The notes under the pieces: model-generated
What the model saw: only the letters and a program-made list of their open reading frames with translations
Databases searched by the model: none
What the model was told of the DNA's origin: nothing
In this document: positions 34,796-47,697 of the stretch, one piece after another
How the letters are laid out: each line of letters begins with the position of its first letter
How positions within the stretch are numbered: position 1 is the stretch's first letter
Source: Cercis canadensis
Lineage: Eukaryota; Streptophyta; Magnoliopsida; Fabales; Fabaceae
Assembly (NCBI GenBank): GCA_003255065.1
Contig: QAOA01006583.1
Location: 150,934-214,933, forward strand
Direction of reading: 5' to 3'
DNA: 64,000 nucleotides
Program-made: the position numbers and the translations under genes

Positions 34796-37545
34796 AATGG
34801 CCGAGTGTATAATGGAGAGCAAGGAGTTACGTATGAAAGTGCTAATTCTGTATGTATGATGTTGAAATATCGAATGAGACTACATAGTCTGAAAGAAGTG
34901 ATACATCAAAAATTACGTCTTGCTCCCAATACAGTGATATCTAATATCAAATATAGATTTTTCATGTCTACTAATCCTTTGTATTATGGTGCTATTAACA
35001 TCATGGGTGATGAGGATGTAATGTGCATGTATGCAAGTCACTCAAAGCATGCTAATCTTGGAGCAATGGAGCTTTATATGGAGATGGATGCTTCACAGCA
35101 TGGTGATACCGGTGTTCAGATGATGAAGTTGATGCAGGTGGGCTAAGTTCAATGTCATGTTCAATACCTTGTTCAATTTAGGGGTATAATGAAACAAATT
35201 TTGTCTTCGATCAATGTTATCAATCACATGTTGACTCAGCTGAATTTCAAACTGACATGTCTAGTTCGAGTCAAACTCCTCAGCCACTAGAGAGCCATGA
35301 CTATGGTTGTGATGATGCTTGGTTCAATTCAAATATACCGCAGGGACGGGGCATCGAGGAACATGAAACTGTTGTAAATATAGAAGATCATGACGACTTT
35401 CAAATTCGTGGTGCTAATTCTCCAATTGATCATCTTATTAGTGACGAAGATGAGATCACATAGGGAGATGAATCCTGTAGTGACAAAGAAATTGAACATA
35501 GTTTAGATTTGAATGTACGTCCAGTAGGCTATGAATCCTGTGGACCTATACCGAAAGTGATCCAGCCATTGCAGTACAGTGAACCTTCACCAATTTATTC
35601 AGATATTAATTGGGATGCTATGTAAGTTGGTGATGACACTAGCACATCAGATGGACATGGAGAGTGGGAAAGAGGTGGAGAGTTGTCAGTTGGGCAACAA
35701 TTCTTAACAAAGAATTATGTTCAAATTGCTGTCAAAGATTACTTACTGCAAGTGCACCATTTATTCATTGTTAGGCAATCGCATCCAACAGTGTGGAGTA
35801 TTATTTGTCCAAACAAGGAGAGTGGTTGTAATTGGAGACTCCGAGCTAGCCAAAGAAGTAAGAGTAGACAATGGAAGATTACAAAGTACAACGGTCCTCA
35901 AACTTGCACAAATGCCATGATAACACAAGATCACAACAAGTTGGACATGCATGTAATAGCGTCGAGCATTCATGAGATGGTTGAGGAGAGTCCAGATGTG
36001 TTAATTAAGTTGATTCAAGAACGGATATTGAATGACTATGGTTACCGCGTATCGTATAGAAAAACATGGTTGGCAAAACAAAAGTGCATTGAAAAAATGT
36101 TCGACAATTGGAATGAGAGCTACAACCTTTACCTAGATGGATGACAGCGATGATTACGGCAAATCCGGGAACTGTTGTCAAATGGTTTTTGGATAATAAT
36201 CAGATCAGCAGCCATTCCAATGTTCAAGAGAAAATGTTTTGCTGTGTATTTTGGACATTTCAAGCATGTGTTGATGCATTTCCCTTTTGCAAGCATGTGA
36301 TTCAAGTTGATTGAACTTTTTTGAGCGGAAAGTATCGCGGGACATTGCTAATTGCTTCAACACAGGAAGGTGATAGGTCACAATTGCCTCTTGCGTTTGC
36401 TATTGTGGAAGGTGAAGTGAAAGATGCTTGAACATGATTTTTGACCTTAGTTCGTCGTCACGTGGTTCGAGATCGACAAAATTTATTGTCATGTTAGTAT
36501 TTTGTCTTCGATTGTAGATCTTAGTGTAGAATGGAGTTCGCTACTCGCATACAATTTCTTCTACTTGTGGCATGTCGTTAACAATTAGAACACACATTTT
36601 AAGAATAAAACTCTAAAAACGAAAATATACACAGCAGATATGTATAACTTTTTTAGTGTGTTTGTTTTAAACTTCTCTTGCCTAATTAAAAATTTATGTA
36701 ATAATTTGACAGGCAGTCAATTTGAATCCTTTAAATTCAAAGAGTTTATAAGGGATATACAAGTTAGATGCGAAGACAGCTAGGCATGAAAGTATGTACA
36801 AGATCTTAAAGAGGCGAAATGGACTTTACAAGAATATATTGAGGGGAGGCGCTACGACATGATGACAACCGATTTGGCGGAGAATATTAATGGCACATTG
36901 AAGGGTGTCTGCAACATGCCAATAACTGCCCTTGTTAGAGCAACATATTACAGGATGAATGCTATTTTCACCAAGAAGAGGGATCAGACTGGTATGATGA
37001 AAGCTAGTAGGCAACGGTGGACCGAGTTTGCAATGGTTAAGATGCGTGATAATTCACGCGAGACATCATCACATAAGCCTTGATTGTTCGATAGGAACAC
37101 CAGAGAGTTTGAGGTGGAGGAGAGATTCAATATGAGGACAAGGACAACAGACCACACGTTTATTGTCAATCTGATGGAGAGACGATGTAGTTGCGGCAAA
37201 TTCAAAGCCCTCAATTTGCCATGCTCACACACAATTTTTGCTTGTGCTTCGCTTGATGAGTGGTCGTATGTGGATCCAATATACTCTATTGATAATTTAA
37301 TCAAGGTGTATGAAGGTAAATTTAGGCCTATTGGTGGACAAGAAAATTGACCTGAGATTAGTGGGGTACATGTTAGTCCTAACTCTGTAATGCTGAAGAA
37401 GAAAAGTCGTCCTATTGTAAATCGCATACGGAATGAGATGAATTAGCCAGATTCAAATAGTAATTTACGATTGCGATGTAGTATTTGCCGACAAGAAGGT
37501 CATAATAAGCGAAAGTGTCCCTTTAGAAGAATGTCTGATCCATAA
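34796..37545 (+). pseudogene. Left-arm MuDR-type transposase relic
   Basis: Blocks in order: an N-terminal region with YNGEQGVTYESANSV (34803 on); the MuDR DNA-binding domain (35683-36144: SVGQQFLTKNYVQIAVKDY, CPNKESGCNWRLRASQ); start of the MULE catalytic domain (about 36230-36480, VIQVD-TFLSGKYRGTLLIA with a stop after the first acidic residue); a C-terminal block (36859-37083); and the SWIM zinc finger CSCGKFKALNLPCSH (37174-37218). A CCHC knuckle CSICRQEGHNKRKC lies near 37474-37515. Multiple in-frame stops, plus loss of the stretch with the second catalytic Asp that the right arm still has, show it is dead. Two internal introns are likely. Confidence 0.85.
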
Positions 37546-37765
37546 CCCAATACGATTATGTAAATTTTATGTAATATATTTTGTACGTTTAATGCTATAT
37601 TATGTACTGTTTTAATTACTTGTCAATTCTGTATTGTGATGTTTGCTTATATATTAATCTCTAACCATATTGAAAATTAATTATGATGATAATCTTAAAA
37701 AAAAAATTTTATACATGTACATATTACACTGACATTAATGTTTTAGGAACAACAACAAAATATTG

Positions 37766-38345
37766 CTAACGGCGATGTCGATACAAATGTCCCCCTGTGC
37801 CACATCTATGAGGATTTTTCGCACGTGATGGCAGCACTTCTTCGGCAGGTTGTATTCCTGGTAGTGTCATATCATCATATGTCTCCCCAGAGGGAAATAG
37901 TCTCGTCCCAGTCGTTGCCGAATCTATGGGCGGTAGACCTATTGGAGGAGTCATTATAGGCAACGTCCAATCTTCAGGGAAGAGAGCTTGTGAAGAAGTT
38001 CCCACGTATGCGTCAATCGCTGATGGAGAAACAGCAGAATCAACCCCAAATAAGTGATATGCAGGAGATAGTGCCGCATAATCTGAATATGTTAGTGTTC
38101 CGAAGTAGTCCTGGTCCTGGGTGAACTGAACTTGGTCAGGCTGGTACGACATGTCGATCGAGGAGTATGGACATCAGTGCGACGTACAGCCTGTGATGAG
38201 CTCTTTGACCTCAAGCTAGAACGCTGTGGGTTCCTGGTAGAGTGTGTTGTGGACTGCCGTCGTGATGACGACGCTCGTGAGGACGATGATCGTGACTCTG
38301 ATGACACAAATGCACTACTCGATGACATGGTCGCCTCAGAAGCCA
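37766..38345 (-). pseudogene. Left-arm MULE second gene, fragment
   Basis: Runs opposite to the transposase and ends facing it. It begins MASEATMSSSSAFVSS in a Ser/Arg-rich frame and then, in another frame from 38152, reads MSYQPDQVQFTQDQDYFG through to RCGTGGHLYRHRR-stop at 37766. The change of frame around 38150-38090 implies an intron or a break. RCGTGGH tails are familiar from plant proteins carried by MULEs (plant-mobile-domain type), but no domain core is present here. Function unknown. Confidence 0.5.
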
Positions 38346-38349
38346 TCCG
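38319..38349. other. Palindrome centre (31-base unpaired spacer)
   Basis: The last paired bases are GATGACACAAATGCACTAC on the left (to 38318) and GTAGTGCATCTGTGTCATC on the right (from 38350). The spacer encodes the first residues of the second gene on the left side (MASEATMSS). The right arm therefore lacks that start. Confidence 0.85.
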
Positions 38350-38903
38350 GTAGTGCATCTGTGTCATCAGAGTCACGATTGTCGTCCTCACGAGCGTCGT
38401 CATCATGACGGCAGTCCACAACACACTTTACCAGGAACCCACATCGTTCTAGCTTGAGGTCAGAGAGCTCATCATAGGTTGTACGTCATACCAATGTCCA
38501 TACTCCCTCGATCGAAGTGTCGTACCAGCCTGACCCAGTTCAGTTCACCCAGGACTAGGACTATTTTGGAACGCCAACATATTTAGATTATGCGACACTA
38601 TCTCCTGCATATAACTTATTTGCCGTTGATTTTGTTGTTCCTTTATCAGCGATTGACGCATACGTGAGAACTTCTTTACAAGCTCTCTTCCTTGAAGATT
38701 GGACGTTGCCCACAATGACTCCTCTGACAAGTCCACTGCCCATAAATCCGACAATGACTGGAATGAGACTGTTTCCCTCTAGAGAGACATATGATGATAT
38801 GACACCACCAAGAATACAACCTGCCGAAGAAGTGCTGCCACCACGTGCGAGAAATCCTCCTAGATGTGGAACAGGGGAACATTTGTATCAACACCGCCAT
38901 TAG
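38350..38903 (+). pseudogene. Right-arm MULE second gene, fragment
   Basis: Mirror copy of 37766-38345. It starts inside the Ser-rich region without the initiator, because the arm begins at 38350. It continues in a readable frame from 38664 (ALFLEDWTLPTMTPL) to PPRCGTGEHLYQHRH-stop. Several in-frame stops lie before 38664. Confidence 0.5.
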
Positions 38904-39124
38904 CACTATTTTGTTGTTGTTCATGAAACATTAATGTCAGTGTAATATGTACATGTATAAAATTTATTTTTTAAGATTATCGTCATGATTAATTTTCAAC
39001 ATAGTTAGAGATTAATATATAAACAAATATCACAATACAGAATTGACAAGTAATTAAAACAATACATAATATAGCATTAAACGTACAAAATATATTACAT
39101 AAAATTTGCATAATAGTACTAGGT

Positions 39125-41928
39125 CATGAATCAGACATTCTTCTAAGGGGACACTTTCGCTTATTATGACATTCTTGTCGACAAATACTACATCGCAATC
39201 GTAAGTTATTGTTTGAATATGGCTAATCCATCTCATTCCGTACGCGATTCACAACAGGACGACATTTCTTCCTCAGCATTGCAGGGTTGGGACTAACATG
39301 TACCCCACTGATCTCAGACCAATTTTCTTGTCCACCAATAGGTCTAAATTTACCTTCATACACCTTGACTAAATTATCAATAGAGTATACTGGATCCACA
39401 TACTACCACTCATCAAGCGAAGCAAAAACACGAGTAGAAATTGTGTGTGAGCATGACAAATGGAAGGCTTTGAACTTGCCGCAACTACATCGTCTCTCCA
39501 TCAGATTGACAATAAACGTGCGGCCTGCTATCCTCGTCCTCATATTGAATCTCTCATCCACCTCAAATTCTCTGGTGTTCCTATCGAACAATCGAGGTTT
39601 ATGTGATAATGCCTCGCGTGAATTATCACGCATCTTAACCATTGCAAACGCGGTCCACTGTTGCCCACTAGCTTTCATCATACCAGCCTGATCCCTTTTC
39701 TTGGTGAAAATAACATTCATCATGTAATATGTTGCTCTAACAAGGGCAGTTATTAACATGTTGCGGACACCCTTCAACGTGCCATTAATATTCTCTGTCA
39801 AATTGGTTGTCATCATGCCGTAGCGCCTTCCCTTAGTATCTCCTTGTAAAGTCCATTTCACCTCTTGAAGATCTTGTAAATACTTCTATGCCCGACTGTC
39901 TTCACATCTAACTTGTATATCCCTCATAAACTCTTTGAATTTAAGGGATTCAAATTGACTGTCTGTCAAATTATTACACAAATTTTTAATTAGGCAAGAG
40001 AAGTTTAAAACAAACATACTAAAAAAGTTATACATACCTGCTGCGTATATTTTTGTCTTTAGAGTTTTATTCTTGAAATGCGTGTTTCAATTGCTAACGA
40101 CATGTCGCAAGCAGAAGAAATTGTATGCGAGTGGCGGACTCCATCCCATACTAGGATCTGCAATCGAAGACAAAATACTAACATGACGATCAGAAATTAT
40201 TGTCAAATTTTGTCGATCTTGAACCACGTGACGACGAACTAAGGTCAAAAATCATGTCCAAGCATTTTTCACTTCACTTTCCACAATAGCAAATGCAAGA
40301 GGCAATGGTGACCTATTACCGTCCTGTGTTAAAGCAATCAACAATGTCCCGCGATACTTTCCGCTCAAGAAAGTTTCATCAACTTGAATCACAGGCTTGC
40401 AAAAGGGAAATGCATCAACACATGCTTGAAATGTCCAAAATACACGGCAAAACATTTTCTCCTAAACATTGGAATGACTGCTGGTCTAATTATTATCCAA
40501 AAACTATTTGACAACAGTTCTCGGATTTGCCGTAATCATCGCTGCTATCCATCTAGGTAAGAGGTTGTAGCTTTCATTCCAATTGCCGAACATTTTTTTG
40601 ATGCACTTTTGTTTTGCTAACCATGTTTTTCTGTACGATGTGCGATACCCATAGTCATTCAATATCCGTTCTTGAATCAACTTAATTGACACATCCGGAC
40701 TCTCCTCAACCATCCCATGAATGCTCGACGCTATCACATGCATGTCCAATTTATTGTGATCTTGCGTTATCATGACATTTGTGCAAGTATGAGGACCGTT
40801 GTACTTTGTAATCTTCCATTGCCTGCTCTTACTTCTTTGGCTAGCTCGGAGTCTCCAATTACAACCACTCTCCTTGTTTGGACAAATAATACTCCATACT
40901 GTTGGATGCGACTACCTAACAATGAATGAATTGTACACTTGCAGTGAGTAATCTTTGACAGCAATTTGAACATCATTCTTTGTTAAGAATTGTTGCCCAA
41001 CTGACAACTCTTCACCTCTTTCCCACGCTCTATGTCCATCTGATGTGCCAGTGTCATCACCAACTTGCATAGCATTCCAATTAATGTTTGAATAAACTGG
41101 TGAAGGTTCACTGTACTGCAATGGCTGGACCATTTCCGGTATAGGTCCACCGGATTCATAGCCCACTGGACGTACATTCAAATCTAAACTACGTTCAATT
41201 TCTTCGTCACTACAGGATTCATCTCCTTCTGTGATCTCATCTTCATCATCTTCGTCACTAATAAGATGATCAATTGGAGAATTAGCACCACGAATTTGAA
41301 AGTTGTTATGACCTTATATATTTACAACAGTTTCATGTTCCTCGATGCCCCGTCCCTACAGTATATTTGAATTGAACCAAACATCATCACAACCATAGTC
41401 ATGACTCTTTGGTGGATGAGAAGTTTGACTCGAACTAGACATGTCAGTTTGAAATTCAACTGAGTCAACATGTGGTTGATAACATTAATCGAAGACAAAA
41501 TTTGTTTCATTATACCCCTGAATTGAACAAGGTATTGAATATGACATTGAACTTAGCCCACCTACATCAACTTCATTGATCTGAACACCGGTATCACCAT
41601 GCTGTGAAGCGTCCGTCTCCACATAAAGCTCCATTGCTCCAAGATTAGCATGCTTTGAATGACTTGCATACATGCACATTACATCTTCATCACCCATGAG
41701 GTCAATAGCACCATAATACAAAGGGTTAGCAGACATGAGAAATCTATATTTGATATTAGATATCACTGTATTGGGAGCAATACGTAATTTTTGGTGTATC
41801 ACTTCCTTCAGATTATGTAGTCTAATTCGATGTTTCAACATCATACATACAGGATTAGCACTTTCATACGTGACTCCTTGCTCTCCATTATACACTCGGC
41901 CATTATAGTATGTGAAAATCAGCATATT
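39125..41928 (-). pseudogene. Right-arm MuDR-type transposase relic (better preserved)
   Basis: Same domain order as the left copy on the minus strand. N-terminal block 41925-41485 (YYNGRVYNGEQGVTYES); MuDR DNA-binding block 41181-40504 (SVGQQFLTKNDVQIAVKDYS, PNKESGCNWRLRASQRSKS); MULE catalytic domain 40455-40080 (VIQVDETFLSGKYRG, then ISDRHVSILSSI for the second Asp, and FCLRHVVSN). The C-terminal block is 39861-39403 with SWIM finger CSCGKFKAFHLSCSH, and a degraded zinc knuckle lies near 39200. Stops and frame breaks separate the blocks, for example right after the catalytic block and between the SWIM finger and the knuckle. It is closer to a complete protein than the left arm but still non-functional. 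Confidence 0.87.
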
Positions 41929-42349
41929 TATCCTAAATTTTAAACCAAATATATCAATTACAATTATTATAACAATATTAAGCTAAAAAAAATAATATTA
42001 CTTAATATTATCTATCTTTTAAAAAAAAATTATATTAAAAATTTTTATATACAGTTTATGAATTTTATAATATTATATTTATATTAACACTTTCAAATTA
42101 ACGTATATAAATCATACAACCAAAAAAAAATTAACTATTAAAATTAAACAATAATTAAAATTTTAACGCACCTTATATAATATTGCTTCACAAACTTTGA
42201 ACAGAACCTTAAACAAACACTTTTATTCTAAAAACTAAAATTTGAAAACTAAAAACTCTAGAATGCCTTTGCTGGTCGCTCAAGACTCTCTAACTTGATG
42301 TTGTCTCAATTTTTTTCTCGGCACAAATGAACTCTTCATGGATGACGGG

Positions 42350-42610
42350 TTATATAGTATTCAGACATGCCATGGGGCCTCGACACGCCATCACTCAGAA
42401 AACGAATCGCCGTATGCCACGTGGTGACTTTTGTGAGGACGTGCCATGAGAGTGGCGGCGTGTTCCTTCTCAACACGCCAGCACTCAGCTTTTTCCACTG
42501 ACACGGATTGCTTTTTCACTGATACGGGGCCTACAACTCTATAGCAACGGACGGATTTGGCCTATTGGGACACGCCGTGGGCCTCACGGCGTGTCCGGTG
42601 GGTCCCACGT
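42350..42610 (-). promoter_or_regulatory. Right-arm subterminal repeats and transposase promoter
   Basis: Mirror of 34120-34430. CTATATAAC on minus near 42358-42350 is the TATA box. GACACGCC, AACACGCC and GGCGTGTC motifs recur between 42375 and 42600, including the inverted pair around CACGCCGTGGGCCTCACGGC at 42573-42592. Confidence 0.5.
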
Positions 42611-42951
42611 GTCCCAAATCTTTTTTTATTTTTAAATTTTTAAAAAGTGTAATATTTGTGTAAATACTTTGAAACTTGTTATATTTGGGTAAATACTTTT
42701 GTACAATGTAATATTTGTGTCAAAAGGCCTAAATTTTGTAGCTAAGTATAGAGATTTGAGACTTCATCGTTTTTGAAAGATCCCGGATCAGGGAAAACAA
42801 TAAAATACTCAATGCCGATAAAATTTTTATAACTGGTACAGCTAGGAACACTGCATTTCAACTCATCTACTGCCTTTGTAATGAAAAAATTAAACAAGCC
42901 CTAGGCATGTAGTTCCAACAAAAATGATAAATATAACTATTTCATGCTTCT

Positions 42952-45900
42952 TTACCTCTTTAAACCATTTAGCCATGAAAGGATAACTTCTGCACCTTTC
43001 TCCCACGAAATGTCTAACATCATGTCATGGGCAACACCTTCAACACATACTGGTGGTACACCATAAAACCTTGCTGTTTCTTTGAGACCCTCAGCATCCT
43101 ATAACCAAAAGAGAGGAAAACAAAACTGCTTCAGTAGATAAAATTTGAGTTTAACGGTGTCCAAAAATTTAATAATATAATTAATCTATTTTCCAAAATA
43201 GTATCGCTCTGTTTATGCATTTAGCACACTGGATGACTCAATTTTTCGAGATTTTCGCAATGACACTAAAATAAAGATGTGGGTCCCTGATGTAGTGTAG
43301 CTTAGCAACCACCTATATGATTAGAGGAAATAAGTACTTAGTTATTTAATCATGTATTAGACTTAGAGCTTACCACAATGAAGTCATCGTTTGCACCCAA
43401 GACAAGAACTTCAAGAGAAAGGTTAGGCACTGAAGGAACTGGAAGTGATGCATTCAGTTTTCTTAAATCAAACAATGGCATCCTTGAACTTTCTTTCATA
43501 AGCTCTTGGTATCTGAAATGAGGGAAGAAGCCATCAGTTATTAGCTTATTATTGAATTTTCATGCGGGTGATTGTTGAATTGATACAGGCTACTATTAAG
43601 GTACATGAGAAAAGCTCAAGCATATACATACATCTGAAAAATCATCAGATTATTTTCCAGATAAAAATTACAATGAATATATGCCAAGCCATCCCTAACG
43701 AAGAAATGGAATTAATTTTTCTGCAAGTGTTTGCAGTTGAAGTGTTGACTGAAATTTTCAACTTGTAGAGAACCACTTGAGCTGAGTTGAAGAGTGGGCT
43801 TAGTCAAACTACAAAAGTCACCTGAACATACTTGTTAGTGTTATTTTGAGTCTTCTGACACCAAACAATGCACTCATAATTTGTTAAAATGGGGTCAAGT
43901 TTTTAGGTGCGGTACAGGCCACCACATGTTCTATGTAAGCAGAACCAGGCTCAAATCAGTTATAAGAAAAGGACTCATAAGATATTTAACAAAAGAAATC
44001 AAGTTCAACATGAATTTATGATTTTCATGTTAAGCACAGTTTCTGAAACTTTTTTCCTTTTTTCTCCAAACTCATTTTCTTAAGCTCTGGTTACAGGTAC
44101 ATCATGACAGTTCATTTCCATAATCAATTTTCAGTGAATTTGGCCTGGCCAAGATGCATATAATGTACGAAATCTAATTAGGATCTACAAATAAATCATC
44201 CAACATCATCTTTCATTTTCAATAAAAAAAAGAAAAAAAAAGCTCATGGGAGAATGATGGCCAGAAAACAAACCTTTTAACAATATGGTCCTCCATTTTG
44301 GCAGAGAAAAATGTCTCCCTACAAAGAGAAATAGAGTTTTGAAAAGCTTTTGCTGCTAAGCTTCGTGTCACCTGCCAGGTTTTGAATATATATAAGGAGA
44401 AAAATACCAAAAAATCATATTCCGCAGAAAAGTCAGTTTAAATACCTTAATGGCAGCAATTGGCTTGGAAAAGAGATACCGCCAGACTAGCCCACTGAAG
44501 GATATAAAGAAGAATTCTCAGCCAGGGCAGTCACATAAAAAAATCACAAAGCATTACAGAGTTTAGTTAGTCACCTATTACCAGAAGGTGGCACAGAGCA
44601 GACAAGTACAGCTCCTCTTAGCTTCGGGTAAAAATTCTCCATTTCTATAATGAAGCACAATCAGAATTAGCCAAAAGAACCAGCAAAGAAAAATGCTAAA
44701 AAGGAAAAAGTAGGTTTCTAATATTAATAAAGCATCTATAATGCTGGGGGCATAAAAAAGACAAGAAGGCAAAGTGCTACCAGAAAGGCATTTAAAGATC
44801 ACACAAGAGAGTTCTATCGTGAGGGGTATATACAAATCCCCTTTATTTGGAGCCTTTAAGGCCAGATAATGCCTCAAAATCTGAGTCCTGAGGCTTGACT
44901 ACATGTGAAATCAGTCATTCATAATCAGCAAGAGTCTTCTTTCAATGACATAAATACTTGAGATTACACTGTCCCCAAAAATAAAGCTTCAAGATTGTAT
45001 TTTAAAAGATAGAATTTAATTTTTAGGCCTCATTCAGTATAATGTTTACTGATGAGTTTAAAAGAATCTGAATATGCTTCTGGTATACAAAGTTTTAGTC
45101 TATTGTCTGTCTGAAATCTAGAATCTACTTCTTTAACTATCTCAACAAACATATGCATGAATAAGCTAGAAGCAGAAGGTACCTAAAAGTTGGTCACTTC
45201 CTAAATTGGCAATATAATACTGGATAATAAGCCCCCCAAATGAATGTCCAAGTAATACAGGTGGTGATCTGATTTCTTGATGGATGAAATCTGCAACATC
45301 TCTTGCATGTGTCTACTGCAGAGTTTGGAGCAAAATGGAAATTAAAAGAGCATCATCCAAAATGAAATCTCAGTTCAGAGTTATATAAAAGTTAACTAGT
45401 AAAGGGATAGCTACAATACCTGAAGTGTACCGGAAACTGAACTGGCAGGTGCATCACTTTCACCCTGACCATGCAGATTATATGCCAGAACAGTAGCAGA
45501 TAATCACGTGAGCTTTTTGAAAATTCTAGAAAAAGAATATAACTATTGTCTGTTTAGAAATGAAGATAAAAGTCCCGTGTTGCAGCTGCAATTTGATGTC
45601 TATATGAAACTGATAGTGATGATGATATTGATTTATCGAAAGATTGATCAAAATCAAAAAGAAAGGAGGTAGAATTTGATAACGAACTAGTGTAACCTGT
45701 CAGTGGGAAATCTATCAACCAAGAGATTCTGTATCTCTTATTAAGACATAAATGTTAAATGTACAAATAGTTTTATCAAATTCTTCATACAAAAATGGCA
45801 CAGAAAATAGTCATCTTACCACACATTCCAGATTCATTCATCACAAATTTTGCAAGACTCTTAAACCATGTAATATCTCCCCATTACAACTATGTATAAT

Positions 45901-47036
45901 CCTTACTAGATCTGGATACGCATAAAAAGCAAGACCAGCTCCTAACCTCCTTCTTACTTATTTTGATATACTTTCTGGAGTGTCTAACCAGTCAATTAGT
46001 TACTAAAGAAGCCAATAAGGATCCTTGTCCACTTTTCAGGTTTCTAAATTCCTTCAAGGTCTCAAATCATTTGTTAAGTTCAATTAGCTTATCTTTGAAA
46101 GGAAAGAATTACAATTGAACTTAACATATATTCTACAAAGAACAAATTTGTAATACTTCACTTGACTTAGCTGCAACAAAATGAATTTGATCATATAGCA
46201 GCACTTCCTCAATCTAAAATCAATTTGTAATGAGGTTGAGGCTGTATCCAGGCCAACAATACACAACACTACACAAGTGAGCAGGCAGGGATTTAAATTG
46301 TGGTTGCATTGTGGGAATTGGGGGAAAGCATACCTCAATTGTGGAAAATCGCACTTGTGGACCACAGATATGGATGTGCCTAGCATGGATATGCACTAGT
46401 TTCACTAGGACCTAAAGATTTCGATTTAAGGACCAATATTGAACTACTGAGTTAAACATTTCAGGACTGCAATATATAACCAAATCACCTAATAATGCTT
46501 TAAACTGACATGGCTGCTACCATGATTACTATTGCAGTCTTCACATTGGAATTAAAAGTACCAAACCAACTACCATCAGTTACCCATTATTTTTCTTTCT
46601 TTAATTGTTACAAAACCTATCTGTTTAATTGGGAACGATACCACCATAAGAGAGATAGAGAATCAACCTGTCCCAACAAGCTAATAGCATAGCAATCGTA
46701 CCCACAAGCTGAAAAGAAAGGAAGCCAGTGCTCAGCCCAGCACCAAGCAGCATGGTAGCTTCCATGAATAAAAACCAAAGGTGGGTATTCAAAATTGTTA
46801 TCTTTTCTCCTTTCTAGCTCCTTGTCTACAGCATTACCTTTCTGCAGAATAACCTCCATGCTTAAACCAGAGGGAAGCTTATGGAAAATACGAGACTGCC
46901 CCTGTTTGAGGTCGTAGGGAACCCGCATTTGGTTGGATCTGCTGAGGACGGCTAGGGGCTTTGTGGTAACCCTCGGAGAGGAAATGGTTGTTCGATTAAG
47001 GGATTGGGTGTGAAAGGGAGAAAGAAGAGCAGCCAT
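42952..47036 (-). CDS. Alpha/beta-hydrolase-fold protein, probably plastid-targeted
   Basis: Eight exons on minus: 47036-46668, 45464-45420, 45312-45183, 44644-44575, 44494-44446, 44371-44274, 43512-43374, 43098-42952. Together they make one 348-aa frame with GT-AG junctions throughout. Oxyanion-hole FIHG lies at residues 89-92, nucleophile elbow GHSFGG at 160-165 (Ser162), acid GANDD near Asp296 and VAHD with His324, so the triad is complete. The N-terminus (MAALLSPFHTQSLNRTTISS) is Ser/Thr-rich and basic, like a chloroplast transit peptide. An in-frame ATG lies upstream at 47129 but the one at 47036 better fits a transit peptide. Substrate unknown; the family includes esterases and C-C hydrolases. 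A broken duplicate lies at 7611-10776. Confidence 0.93.
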
Positions 47037-47234
47037 GGCAGGGGAATTAGCCTTCAAAGTCTCTGCTTTGGTTTTCTGAGTTGGGAGTGTAGTTTGGCTA
47101 CAATACAACCTTATCACTGCTAGAGACACTGTTATTTATCACTTATCAGCAGTGTTTCTTAAAGTGGCAGTTTGTAGTTGTACGATAATGAATTAATTAG
47201 ATTACGGAAATCTCTAATTTGGGTTAGCATATCT

Positions 47235-47692
47235 CTATATAGATAAATTTTGAATTAAATTTTTATAATTTTTTTTTGAGGTCTAATTTGAAATTTTTTA
47301 ATTGAATCATTGTCATCACCTCAATTATAACTTTGTTTAGTTTAATATTTACATGTCAAATGATTTATTTATGTAACAATAAAAGAAATTGATGTAGTAT
47401 CAAAGTAGCACAAAAATTATTACCTCATCATCTTTATCAACTTTAAACTTTAACAGGAAAGATGATGAGGTGACGATTTTTGTGTTACTTTGCGCTACAT
47501 CAACTTCTTTTATTGTCACATAAATAAATCGTTTGTCATTTGAGTATTAAATTGATAGAGTTATAACTGAGATTAACTATAGGAACTTAATTAAAAAAAT
47601 TTCAAACTATAAATACCTTAAAAGAGGAAAAGAAACTATAAGGGTCTGATTCAAAATTTGTTCAAACTATAAGGGTATGTAATACATTTAAA
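47235..47692. mobile_element. Foldback MITE, family 1 copy a
   Basis: A long palindrome. The left arm AATTATAACTTTGTTTAG...ATGATTTATTTATGTAAC is inverted at right around a centre near 47455, and the right edge reads GTAATACATTTAAAC. The same arm sequences (TTTATGTGACA-ATAAAA, TTGATGTAG-GCTAAAGTA type) occur in two more copies at 48373 and 53733. Non-coding. Confidence 0.7.
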
Positions 47693-47697
47693 CTAGC

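Larger units (their letters stand above)
34000..42729. mobile_element. 8.7-kb palindrome of two Mutator-like (MULE) elements
   Basis: The left end reads GGCATTTTGACACAAATATT and the right end is its near-exact inverse. The two arms, 34000-38318 and 38350-42729, are inverted copies over their whole length with scattered differences and small indels, around a 31-base spacer. Each arm carries the same parts in mirror order: terminal sequence, a GC-richer subterminal zone rich in GACACGCC/GGCGTGTC motifs, a TATA-led promoter, a decayed MuDR-type transposase gene pointing inward, and a second gene pointing back at it. I could not find a convincing 9-11 bp target duplication. An N at 34757 replaces about 80 bases present in the right arm. 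Confidence 0.9.

Noticed and set aside
34000-42729. Single MULE with ordinary terminal inverted repeats
   Set aside because: Each arm contains its own transposase and second-gene relic, so there are two element copies, not one.
46084-46405. 61- and 100-codon frames on minus repeated at 9977-10229
   Set aside because: These lie in intron 1 of the hydrolase gene and its pseudogene copy. They are conserved only because the whole intron was duplicated.
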